Part shown: positions 37,466 to 43,836 of the stretch, piece by piece
How the letters are laid out: each line of letters opens with the position of its first letter
Numbering within the stretch: position 1 is the stretch's first letter
Origin: Streptococcus hyointestinalis
Lineage (GTDB): Bacteria; Bacillota; Bacilli; Lactobacillales; Streptococcaceae
Direction of reading: 5' to 3'
DNA: 64,000 bases
NCBI RefSeq assembly: GCF_011039275.1
Contig: NZ_JAAKGB010000001.1
Coordinates: 434,001-498,000, forward strand
Position numbers and translations under genes: made by a program
Notes under the pieces: generated by a model
What the model was told of the DNA's origin: nothing
The model's input: the letters and a program-made list of their open reading frames with translations, nothing else
Databases searched by the model: none

Positions 37466-38127
37466 TGACCTGTTTGCTCTGTGGAAGTTACTGTGAAGAA
37501 CCTTTGCGTTTTTCAGATATTCTAAGTCTAAAACCTAGCCAACATCGCCTTTGCCCAGACTGCTATCAAGGCTTTGATAAAGTTTCAAAAAGTCACTGCC
37601 CGACCTGTTTTAAATCACACATAGACAAGCAGTGTCAAGACTGCAAGGAGTGGGCAGAAAAAGGTTACACCGTCCATCATCAAGCGCTCTATCAGTACAA
37701 CGATAGCATGAAAGCTTATTTTTCTGCCTTTAAGTTTGAGGGAGACTATCTCTTACGCCATGCTTTTGCAAATGAATTGAAAGCGCATTTACGCTTCTTT
37801 AAAGGCTACACGATAGTGCCAGTACCTGTTAGCCCTGAGCGCTACCAAGAGCGTCAGTTCAATCAAGTCACCGCTTTACTAGACGCTGCTAAAGTGTCTT
37901 ATCAAGAAATTCTTCAAAAAGCCCATATCACCAAGCAATCAAGCCTCTCAAGGCAGGAGCGTCTCTCCCATGACAATCCTTTTTCTGTGGTAGCAGGGGC
38001 GTTATTACCAGACAAGATAGTAGTGGTTGATGACATCTACACCACAGGCGCCACACTAGCTGATATCGTCTCTTTGCTAAAGGAAAATGGTGTCAAGCAG
38101 ATAAGAACTTTTTCATTAGTGCGTTAA
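37465..38127 (+). CDS. comFC: Competence protein ComFC
   Basis: ComFC works with ComFA in transformation. The 220-residue protein starts with CxxC zinc-ribbon motifs (CLLCGSYC, CPDC, CPTC, CQDC) and ends with a phosphoribosyltransferase-type domain with VVVDDIYTTGAT. AAAGGAGG precedes the ATG, which shares one base with the comFA stop. No clear terminator separates it from hpf, which has its own promoter. Confidence 0.93.
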   Translation: MTCLLCGSYCEEPLRFSDILSLKPSQHRLCPDCYQGFDKVSKSHCPTCFKSHIDKQCQDCKEWAEKGYTVHHQALYQYNDSMKAYFSAFKFEGDYLLRHAFANELKAHLRFFKGYTIVPVPVSPERYQERQFNQVTALLDAAKVSYQEILQKAHITKQSSLSRQERLSHDNPFSVVAGALLPDKIVVVDDIYTTGATLADIVSLLKENGVKQIRTFSLVR

Positions 38128-38131
38128 AAAC

Positions 38132-38160
38132 TTGCAAACTTTCATGAAAGCGGTTATAAT
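38132..38160 (+). promoter_or_regulatory. hpf promoter with palindrome and cre-like site
   Basis: TTGCAA (38132-38137) and TATAAT (38155-38160) have a 17-bp spacer. The spacer holds the perfect palindrome CTTTCATGAAAG (38139-38150), and ATGAAAGCGGTTATA (38144-38158) matches the cre consensus except for one fixed C, overlapping the -10. Confidence 0.7.
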
Positions 38161-38202
38161 GATAATAAAGAAAGCGTGATGAGCGCAAGAAAGAGGTACT
38201 TT

Positions 38203-38751
38203 ATGATTAAATTTAGTATTCGCGGAGAAAACATCGAAGTTACAGATGCCCTTCGTTCTTATGTTGAAAACAAACTTGCTAAAATTGAAAAATATTTTAA
38301 TGAAGATCAAACACTAGACACACGTGTCAACTTGAAAGTTTACCGTGAAAAATCTTCAAAAGTTGAAGTGACTATCTTAGTGGATGCCGTTGTACTTCGT
38401 GCTGAGGATGTTTCTCAAGACATGTATGGCTCTATTGACTTGGTTGTTGACAAAATCGAGCGCCAAATCCGCAAAAATAAAACAAAAATCGCTAAAAAAC
38501 ACCGTGAAAAAGTACCAGCTGGACAAGTTTTCACAGATGAATTTGAAGCAGAAGCTATTGAGCAAGTTCCAGAAACAAAGGTTGTTCGTACTAAGCACGT
38601 CAGCCTAAAACCAATGGATGTTGAAGAAGCTATCCTACAAATGGAACTTCTAGGACATGATTTCTTCATCTACACAGACGCAGAAGACGCTACAACAAAC
38701 GTTCTTTATCGTCGTGAAGACGGTGAGTTAGGACTTATCGAAGCCAAATAA
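38203..38751 (+). CDS. hpf: Long-form ribosome hibernation promoting factor
   Basis: HPF dimerises 70S ribosomes in stationary phase. The 182-residue protein has the N-terminal S30AE domain (IKFSIRGENIEVTDAL onward) and the C-terminal dimerisation domain (VRTKHVSLKPMDVEEAILQME), the long form found in Firmicutes. I chose the ATG with AAAGAGG six bases upstream; an in-frame ATG nine codons earlier is not conserved. A cre-like site in the promoter suggests control by carbon source. Confidence 0.95.
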   Translation: MIKFSIRGENIEVTDALRSYVENKLAKIEKYFNEDQTLDTRVNLKVYREKSSKVEVTILVDAVVLRAEDVSQDMYGSIDLVVDKIERQIRKNKTKIAKKHREKVPAGQVFTDEFEAEAIEQVPETKVVRTKHVSLKPMDVEEAILQMELLGHDFFIYTDAEDATTNVLYRREDGELGLIEAK

Positions 38752-38758
38752 GAAAGAC

Positions 38759-38791
38759 ATGAGGTTGCCAAAAGCAACCTCATATTTTTTA
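38759..38791 (+). terminator. hpf terminator
   Basis: ATGAGGTTGC and GCAACCTCAT form a perfect 10-bp stem around CAAAA, followed by ATTTTTT. Confidence 0.9.
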
Positions 38792-38802
38792 TCAGCGATT
38801 AA

Positions 38803-38831
38803 GTGACGAAGGGGCAAACTTATGCTACAAT
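38803..38831 (+). promoter_or_regulatory. Promoter of the zinc alcohol dehydrogenase gene
   Basis: GTGACG (38803-38808) and TACAAT (38826-38831) are 17 bp apart and TG one base before the -10 makes it extended. Confidence 0.6.
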
Positions 38832-38862
38832 AACTACAGAATACACTATCAAGGGGGATATT

Positions 38863-39900
38863 ATGAAAGCAACGGTTTTTATAGAGCCAGGAAGAGTAGA
38901 GGTCAAGGAGGTTGACAAACCACAACTGCAGAGTACAACAGACGTTATCGTTCGTGTCTTGCGCACTTGCGTTTGCGGCTCTGACTTGTGGTGGTATCGT
39001 GGGATTTCTAAGAGAGATAGCGATACACTAGCAGGACACGAGGCAATCGGTATTGTCGATGAGGTAGGAAGTGAAGTGACTTCTGTTGCGGTCGGTGACT
39101 TTGTCGTGGTTCCTTTTACGCATGGTTGTGGCTATTGTGTGGCTTGTCGTTCGGGCTTTGATGGCAATTGTCAAAATAATCCCGGCGCTCATGATATAGG
39201 CTATCAGGCGGAGTATGTCCGCTATTACAATGCCAATGGCGGTCTTGTCAAAATCCCTGGTCAGCCTAGTGACTATAGCGAAGACATGCTAAACTCGCTT
39301 TTAACGCTCTCAGACGTGATGGCGACAGGTTATCACGCTGCTATAACTGCCGAGGTCAAAAAAGGCGATACCGTTCTGGTTTTAGGAGATGGTGCTGTAG
39401 GGCTTTGTGGTATCCTATCAGCTAAGTTACTTGGTGCTAAGCGTATCATCGCTACCAGTCGTCATCACAATCGTCAGTCACTTGCGCTTGCTTTTGGAGC
39501 AACAGACATCATCGAAGAGCGCGGCAATGAAGCTGTCAAGCACCTTTTAGATTTGACAGATGGCTCTGGTGTGGACGCTGTTTTGGAATGTGTGGGCACC
39601 GAGCAGTCTGTAGCGACTGCCATTCAGGCAACACGCCCTGGGGCTATCATCGGTCGTGTCGGTGTTCCTCAAAAGTCAGAGACCAACACCACCCAGCTCT
39701 TTGTCAAAAATATTGGATTGCGTGGCGGTATCGCAGCTGTTACCACACACGTCAAATCACGCTTACTTAACGCTGTTTTAAGGGGAGATATTCAACCTGG
39801 AAAGGTCTTTACGCATGCTTACAGCTTAGATGAGATTGCAAAAGCTTATGAAGCGATGGATACACGAACAGCTATTAAGTCGTTGGTGATTGTTGACTAA
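38863..39900 (+). CDS. Zinc-dependent medium-chain alcohol dehydrogenase
   Basis: This is an NAD(P)-dependent oxidoreductase of the MDR family. The 345-residue protein has catalytic zinc ligand C38 (CVCGSD), the GHEAIG motif with H59 and E60, four structural-zinc cysteines (C89, C92, C95, C103) and the Rossmann motif GDGAVGL. AAGGGGG precedes the ATG; an upstream in-frame ATG runs through the promoter and is not used. The substrate cannot be told from sequence. It is a single-gene unit between two terminators. Confidence 0.88.
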   Translation: MKATVFIEPGRVEVKEVDKPQLQSTTDVIVRVLRTCVCGSDLWWYRGISKRDSDTLAGHEAIGIVDEVGSEVTSVAVGDFVVVPFTHGCGYCVACRSGFDGNCQNNPGAHDIGYQAEYVRYYNANGGLVKIPGQPSDYSEDMLNSLLTLSDVMATGYHAAITAEVKKGDTVLVLGDGAVGLCGILSAKLLGAKRIIATSRHHNRQSLALAFGATDIIEERGNEAVKHLLDLTDGSGVDAVLECVGTEQSVATAIQATRPGAIIGRVGVPQKSETNTTQLFVKNIGLRGGIAAVTTHVKSRLLNAVLRGDIQPGKVFTHAYSLDEIAKAYEAMDTRTAIKSLVIVD

Positions 39901-39929
39901 AAAGCTAGGACTTAGTCCTAGCTTTTTTG
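39899..39929 (+). terminator. Terminator of the alcohol dehydrogenase gene
   Basis: AAAAAGCTAGGAC and GTCCTAGCTTTTTT pair around TTA (12-13 bp). Confidence 0.9.
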
Positions 39930-39961
39930 CGAGCTTTTACAAGTGTGCTTGGCTTTTGACA

Positions 39962-39970
39962 TGATATAAT
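39962..39970 (+). promoter_or_regulatory. nth promoter (extended -10)
   Basis: TGA-TATAAT is an extended -10 without a good -35, followed by AAGGAG and the nth ATG. Confidence 0.55.
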
Positions 39971-39993
39971 AGAGAAAAACAAAGGAGTTGACC

Positions 39994-40626
39994 ATGCTAT
40001 CAAAAGCTAAATCAAGATATGTTATTCGTGAGATTATCAAACTCTTTCCCGACGCCAAGCCAAGTTTAGATTTTAACTCTGTTTTTGAACTTTTAGTGGC
40101 AGTAATGCTGTCGGCACAGACGACGGACGCTGCGGTCAATAAAGTCACACCTGCCTTGTTTGAGCGTTTTCCAGATCCAGAAAGCTTTGCCAAGGCAACA
40201 CCAACAGAGATTGAGCCCTACATCTCAAGACTGGGGCTTTACCGCAACAAAGCCCGTTTTCTCCACAAGTGTGCTATTCAACTGCTCGAAAATTTTGATG
40301 GTCAGGTGCCAAAAACACGGGAGGAATTGGAGAGTTTAGCGGGTGTTGGTAGAAAGACTGCAAATGTCGTGCTTAGTGTTGGCTACGGCATTCCTGCTTT
40401 TGCCGTTGACACACACGTGACACGTATTTGCAAACACCACCAGATTTGTAAGCAAGATGCGACACCGCTTGAGATTGAAAAGCGTGTCATGGATGTTCTG
40501 CCAAAAGAAGAGTGGCTAAAAGCCCACCAAGCGATGATTTCCTTTGGACGAGCGATTTGCCATCCTAAAAATCCTGAGTGTTACAAGTATCCACAACTCT
40601 ATCATTTTCCAAAAGACTTGTCTTAA
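39994..40626 (+). CDS. nth: Endonuclease III with incomplete iron-sulfur loop
   Basis: Nth removes oxidised pyrimidines and cuts at abasic sites. The 210-residue protein has the helix-hairpin-helix LAGVGRKTANV with catalytic K121 and D139 in AVDTHV. The canonical C-X6-C-X2-C-X5-C cluster is only half kept: C189 and C196 are present but the third and fourth positions are Y199 and F205, so a normal [4Fe-4S] cluster cannot form. The ATG six bases after AAGGAG is preferred to an upstream TTG. The 3' end meets the convergent prepilin peptidase gene. Confidence 0.93.
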   Translation: MLSKAKSRYVIREIIKLFPDAKPSLDFNSVFELLVAVMLSAQTTDAAVNKVTPALFERFPDPESFAKATPTEIEPYISRLGLYRNKARFLHKCAIQLLENFDGQVPKTREELESLAGVGRKTANVVLSVGYGIPAFAVDTHVTRICKHHQICKQDATPLEIEKRVMDVLPKEEWLKAHQAMISFGRAICHPKNPECYKYPQLYHFPKDLS

Positions 40627-41291
40627 AGGAACAGCCCGAGCTGTTGCATAAGGAGGACAAGAACAAAACCAGCTGCTAAAAAGGGAACAAAAGCGATAGG
40701 GTTTCGTTTTTGTTTACGACTTAAAATAGTGATAATCCCTAGCCAAGAGCCAATCTGGATAATCCATAGAATGCTCATCTTGTCCATGATAAGACTAAGT
40801 GTGGCGAGATAGAAAAAGTCGCCACTGCCGATTTTAAGCGGAAACATATAAGCTAAAATGCCAAAGAGACACAAAACCAAAAAAAGGCTGTAGCTGTGAG
40901 CAAAAGGCAACAAAAGGCTAGTAAAGACCAACCAGACAAAAACAGGATACTCCTGCTGGTCAAGGTCATAAAGGGCTAACGTCAAACTCATCAAAAGGAG
41001 AAGAAGTGTCGTCAACTGCATTTGCCCAAGCCCAAAAAGAACAAATAAAATGCCGCAAATGGCTTCGATAACCATGTAGCGCTTTGGAATAGCGTGCTTG
41101 CAATGTTTGCAGCGACTCCCGTAGTAAACTTGCGATAAAATAGGAATCATCTCACTAATGTCAAGCTTGCTTTGACAATGGTCGCAATGACTGGCAGGAA
41201 GGACAATGGAGTGTTCGGGAAAACGGTCAACAACAAGACCTAAAAAAGAGGCGATAGAAGCACCAAGGCTAAAATATAATAGAATGTTCAT
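40623..41291 (-). CDS. Prepilin peptidase (PilD/CclA type)
   Basis: This aspartic membrane protease cleaves and methylates the prepilins of the competence pilus. The 222-residue protein has two CxxC pairs (C36, C39, C61, C64) in the cytoplasmic zinc loop, the catalytic aspartates D109 (ALYDLDQ) and D158 in GSGDFF, and six to seven hydrophobic helices. The first Met gives the family start. A late-competence box lies seven bases upstream. The gene overlaps nth by four bases at its 3' end. Confidence 0.92.
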   Translation of the reverse strand: MNILLYFSLGASIASFLGLVVDRFPEHSIVLPASHCDHCQSKLDISEMIPILSQVYYGSRCKHCKHAIPKRYMVIEAICGILFVLFGLGQMQLTTLLLLLMSLTLALYDLDQQEYPVFVWLVFTSLLLPFAHSYSLFLVLCLFGILAYMFPLKIGSGDFFYLATLSLIMDKMSILWIIQIGSWLGIITILSRKQKRNPIAFVPFLAAGFVLVLLMQQLGLFL

Positions 41292-41298
41292 ACCTTTT

Positions 41299-41306
41299 TA
41301 TTCGCA
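41299..41306 (-). promoter_or_regulatory. ComX/SigX box of the prepilin peptidase gene
   Basis: On the minus strand TGCGAATA matches 7 of 8 positions of TACGAATA and ends seven bases before the ATG, with AGG in between. Confidence 0.7.
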
Positions 41307-41310
41307 AAAA

Positions 41311-41376
41311 AGTGCTAAATTCTTGCAATTCAGCGCTAAAAAGTTATAATAGTAATATAAACAAATGATAATCATT
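41311..41376 (+). promoter_or_regulatory. dpr promoter with dyad and PerR/Fur-like box
   Basis: TTGCAA (41323-41328) and TATAAT (41345-41350) have a 16-bp spacer. The -35 lies in the loop of an 11-bp dyad, AGTGCTAAATT (41311-41321) with AATTCAGCGCT (41327-41337). Downstream of the -10 is AATGAT-A-ATCATT (41364-41376), a perfect palindrome of the PerR/Fur type. Confidence 0.68.
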
Positions 41377-41432
41377 CTAAATAAGAAACGATTAGCATAA
41401 CTTATGACCATCTCACGCAGGAGGACGAGAAC

Positions 41433-41966
41433 ATGACTCAAATTTTAGACAAAGAAGCTATTTACACTGCTGTTACACATAATGTCACTGCACCAGGTGC
41501 AAAAAATGCCAAAACAAAAGCTGTTTTAAACCAAGCTGTTGCTGATCTATCAAAAGCTTACTCTATCGTGCACCAAGTACACTGGTACATGCGTGGCGCT
41601 GGTTTTTACTACCTCCATCCAAAAATGGATGAATTGATGGACAGTCTAAATGCCACTCTTGATGAAATGAGCGAGCGTTTGATTACCATTGGTGGTGCGC
41701 CTTACTCAACCCTCAAAGAGTTTGATGAAAATTCTCGCTTGAGTGAAACAAAAGGTTCTTTTGACAAACCAATGGCTGAGCACTTGGCACGTTTGGTAGA
41801 AGTTTACACTTACCTTTCAAACCTTTACCAAGTAGGTCTTGACGTGACTGATGAAGAAGGCGATAACCCAAGTAACGACCTCTTCTCAGATGCGCAAGCT
41901 GATGTTGAAAAGACTATCTGGATGCTTCAAGCTGAGCTTGGTCAAGCACCAGGTCTTCGTAAATAA
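41433..41966 (+). CDS. dpr: Dps-like peroxide resistance protein
   Basis: Dpr forms a dodecameric ferritin-like shell that stores iron and removes peroxide, a main defence in catalase-negative streptococci. The 177-residue protein has ferroxidase ligands H50, H62, D66, D77 and E81 with the spacing of Listeria Dps. AGGAGGACGAG precedes the ATG. The PerR/Fur-like palindrome in the leader suggests induction by peroxide or iron change. Single-gene unit. Confidence 0.95.
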   Translation: MTQILDKEAIYTAVTHNVTAPGAKNAKTKAVLNQAVADLSKAYSIVHQVHWYMRGAGFYYLHPKMDELMDSLNATLDEMSERLITIGGAPYSTLKEFDENSRLSETKGSFDKPMAEHLARLVEVYTYLSNLYQVGLDVTDEEGDNPSNDLFSDAQADVEKTIWMLQAELGQAPGLRK

Positions 41967-41970
41967 GATG

Positions 41971-41998
41971 AAAAGCTAGAGTGACTCTAGCTTTTTTG
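41971..41998 (+). terminator. dpr terminator
   Basis: AAAAGCTAGAGT and ACTCTAGCTTTT pair around one G (12 bp), followed by more T. Confidence 0.9.
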
Positions 41999-42016
41999 CT
42001 TGCAAAAACAAAGAAA

Positions 42017-42031
42017 GTGCAAACGATTGCA
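42017..42031 (+). promoter_or_regulatory. cre (CcpA site) upstream of yqgQ-glk
   Basis: GTGCAAACGATTGCA matches WTGNAANCGNWNNCW at all fixed positions but the first, and its core TGCAA-ACGA-TTGCA is a perfect inverted repeat. It ends nine bases before the -35. Confidence 0.72.
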
Positions 42032-42039
42032 TAAAGCTA

Positions 42040-42068
42040 TTGAAAAGCCTCTCTATTTTTGATAAAAT
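42040..42068 (+). promoter_or_regulatory. yqgQ-glk promoter
   Basis: TTGAAA (42040-42045) and TAAAAT (42063-42068) have a 17-bp spacer. The yqgQ start codon is only six bases after the -10. Confidence 0.75.
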
Positions 42069-42074
42069 AACAGA

Positions 42075-42281
42075 ATGAAAACACTTTATGATGTGCAGCA
42101 GTTATTGAAACGTTTTGGTATTTATGTCTACGTGGGCAAGCGTCTTTACGACATTGAGATGATGAAAATAGAGCTTGAAAAGCTTTATGAAAATCAGCTC
42201 ATCACAAAGGACGACTACCTCAAAGCGGAATTGATATTAAGGCGCGAACATCGTATAGAAGAGGAGAAAGCAAATGACTAA
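42075..42281 (+). CDS. yqgQ: YqgQ (DUF910) family protein
   Basis: This is a 68-residue, highly helical cytoplasmic protein (LYDVQQLLKRFGIYVYVGKRLYDIEMMKIELEKLYE in outline) recognised as YqgQ/DUF910. The structure is known as a three-helix bundle with possible nucleic-acid binding, but the function is not. There is no ribosome-binding site and the -10 ends at 42068, so the message is probably leaderless. It overlaps the glucokinase gene by eight bases, as in Bacillus yqgQ-glcK. Confidence 0.88.
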   Translation: MKTLYDVQQLLKRFGIYVYVGKRLYDIEMMKIELEKLYENQLITKDDYLKAELILRREHRIEEEKAND

Positions 42282-43245
42282 AAAACTTCTGGGTATTGAC
42301 CTTGGTGGAACAACGATCAAGTTTGGTATTCTCACGCAAGATGGCACCATTCAGGAAAAATGGGCGATTGATACCAACATCTTAGAAGACGGAAAACACA
42401 TCGTTCCTGACATCGTTGCTTCCCTGAAACATCGCATGGGTCTTTACGGTTTGACAAAGGATGACTTTATCGGTATCGGGATGGGGTCTCCTGGTTCTGT
42501 TGACCGTGACAAGAAAACGGTAACAGGTGCCTTTAACCTAAACTGGGCAGAGACTCAAGAGGTCGGCTCTGTCATCGAAGCGGAATTGGGCATTCCATTT
42601 GCTATTGATAATGACGCCAATGTAGCAACACTTGGTGAGCGTTGGGTTGGTGCTGGTGCTAACAATCCAGACGTTGTCTTTGTGACACTAGGTACTGGTG
42701 TTGGAGGTGGAGTGATTGCTGATGGCAATCTTATCCACGGTGTTGCTGGTGCTGGTGGTGAGATTGGGCATATCGTTATCGAGCCTGAGGATGGTTTTGA
42801 GTGTACATGTGGCAATATCGGCTGCCTTGAGACAGTGGCTTCAGCAACAGGTGTTGTGCGTGTGGCACGCCGCATTGCAGAAGAGTACGAGGGAGACTCA
42901 CCTATCAAGGCTGCGATTGACAATGGAGAAGCAGTGACAAGTAAAGACATCTTTGACGCTGCAAAAGATGGCGATGCTTTTTCATTGATTGTTGTTGATA
43001 AAGTATCACAATACCTCGGTTTAGCAACAGCTAACATCTCAAATATCCTAAACCCTGATTCTATCGTTATCGGTGGTGGAGTGTCTGCTGCGGGTGAGTT
43101 CTTGCGTAGCCGTGTGGAAAAATACTTCACACGCTATACTTTCCCACAAGTTCGTAAGTCAACTAAGGTTAAAATTGCAGAGCTTGGAAATGACGCAGGT
43201 ATTATCGGAGCAGCTAGCCTTGCTAGCAAGTTTATGGCAGACTAG
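42274..43245 (+). CDS. glk: ROK-family glucokinase
   Basis: This enzyme phosphorylates glucose released inside the cell. The 323-residue protein has the N-terminal GIDLGGTTIKFG phosphate loop, the central GTGVGGG motif, and the zinc signature CTCGNIGCLE of ROK kinases. GAGGAG precedes the ATG inside yqgQ. A near-perfect cre upstream of the operon links it to CcpA. Also called glcK. The rhodanese gene follows nine bases later. Confidence 0.95.
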   Translation: MTKKLLGIDLGGTTIKFGILTQDGTIQEKWAIDTNILEDGKHIVPDIVASLKHRMGLYGLTKDDFIGIGMGSPGSVDRDKKTVTGAFNLNWAETQEVGSVIEAELGIPFAIDNDANVATLGERWVGAGANNPDVVFVTLGTGVGGGVIADGNLIHGVAGAGGEIGHIVIEPEDGFECTCGNIGCLETVASATGVVRVARRIAEEYEGDSPIKAAIDNGEAVTSKDIFDAAKDGDAFSLIVVDKVSQYLGLATANISNILNPDSIVIGGGVSAAGEFLRSRVEKYFTRYTFPQVRKSTKVKIAELGNDAGIIGAASLASKFMAD

Positions 43246-43254
43246 GAGGTAGGC

Positions 43255-43641
43255 ATGCTCATTTGGGTTTTAGTTGCCATTATGGTCTGTGTCATGCTCT
43301 ATACCGCATGGAACTATTTTCGAGTGCGTCGTGCAGCGACCTTTCTAGACAATCCTAGCTTTGAAGAAAAGATACATACGGGTCAGCTGATTGATATTCG
43401 TGAGCCAAGTAGCTTTCAGACAAAGCATATCTTAGGAGCTCGTAATCTACCAGCGAGCCAGCTAAAAAATAGCCTTTCTGCTATCCGTAAGGACAAGCCA
43501 GTACTTATCTATGATAGCACTCGCAGTCAATCGCTACCACGCACCATCATCATGCTCAAAAAAGCAGGTTATCAAGACCTCTACGTTCTAAAAGACGGAC
43601 TTGACTATTGGAATGGGAAGATAAAGGAAAAAAAGCAATAG
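43255..43641 (+). CDS. Membrane-anchored rhodanese-like protein lacking the catalytic cysteine
   Basis: This is a 128-residue protein with an N-terminal membrane helix (residues 2-20) and a rhodanese fold with LIDIREPSSFQTKHILGARNLP. The active-site loop, which normally starts with Cys after the strand, reads LIYDSTRSQS with D87 in its place, so sulfur transfer by the usual route is not possible. GGAGG precedes the ATG. The location after glk is common in streptococci. The role may be binding or scaffolding at the membrane. Confidence 0.85.
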   Translation: MLIWVLVAIMVCVMLYTAWNYFRVRRAATFLDNPSFEEKIHTGQLIDIREPSSFQTKHILGARNLPASQLKNSLSAIRKDKPVLIYDSTRSQSLPRTIIMLKKAGYQDLYVLKDGLDYWNGKIKEKKQ

Positions 43642-43656
43642 AAAAACTTTAGTATG

Positions 43657-43690
43657 AAGTAGATGATTAAGTACGATCATCTACTTTTTT
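43657..43690 (+). terminator. Terminator of the yqgQ-glk-rhodanese operon
   Basis: AAGTAGATGAT and ATCATCTACTT form an 11-bp perfect stem around an eight-base loop, followed by T. The rest of the gap to the next gene holds its promoter. Confidence 0.88.
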
Positions 43691-43745
43691 ACTGCCCTTT
43701 TTTGACCACTTACTATGTGTTACCTAACCACTTGCTTAAAAGACC

Positions 43746-43773
43746 TTGTTTTTCAAAGGGAAATTCCTATAAT
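43746..43773 (+). promoter_or_regulatory. Promoter of the MFS transporter gene
   Basis: TTGTTT (43746-43751) and TATAAT (43768-43773) with a 16-bp spacer. Confidence 0.62.
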
Positions 43774-43836
43774 AAAGCTAAATATAAGGTCTAGTCAATC
43801 TTGTGCTCGACCTTGTCAGTGAAAGGAGTTTTTTTG

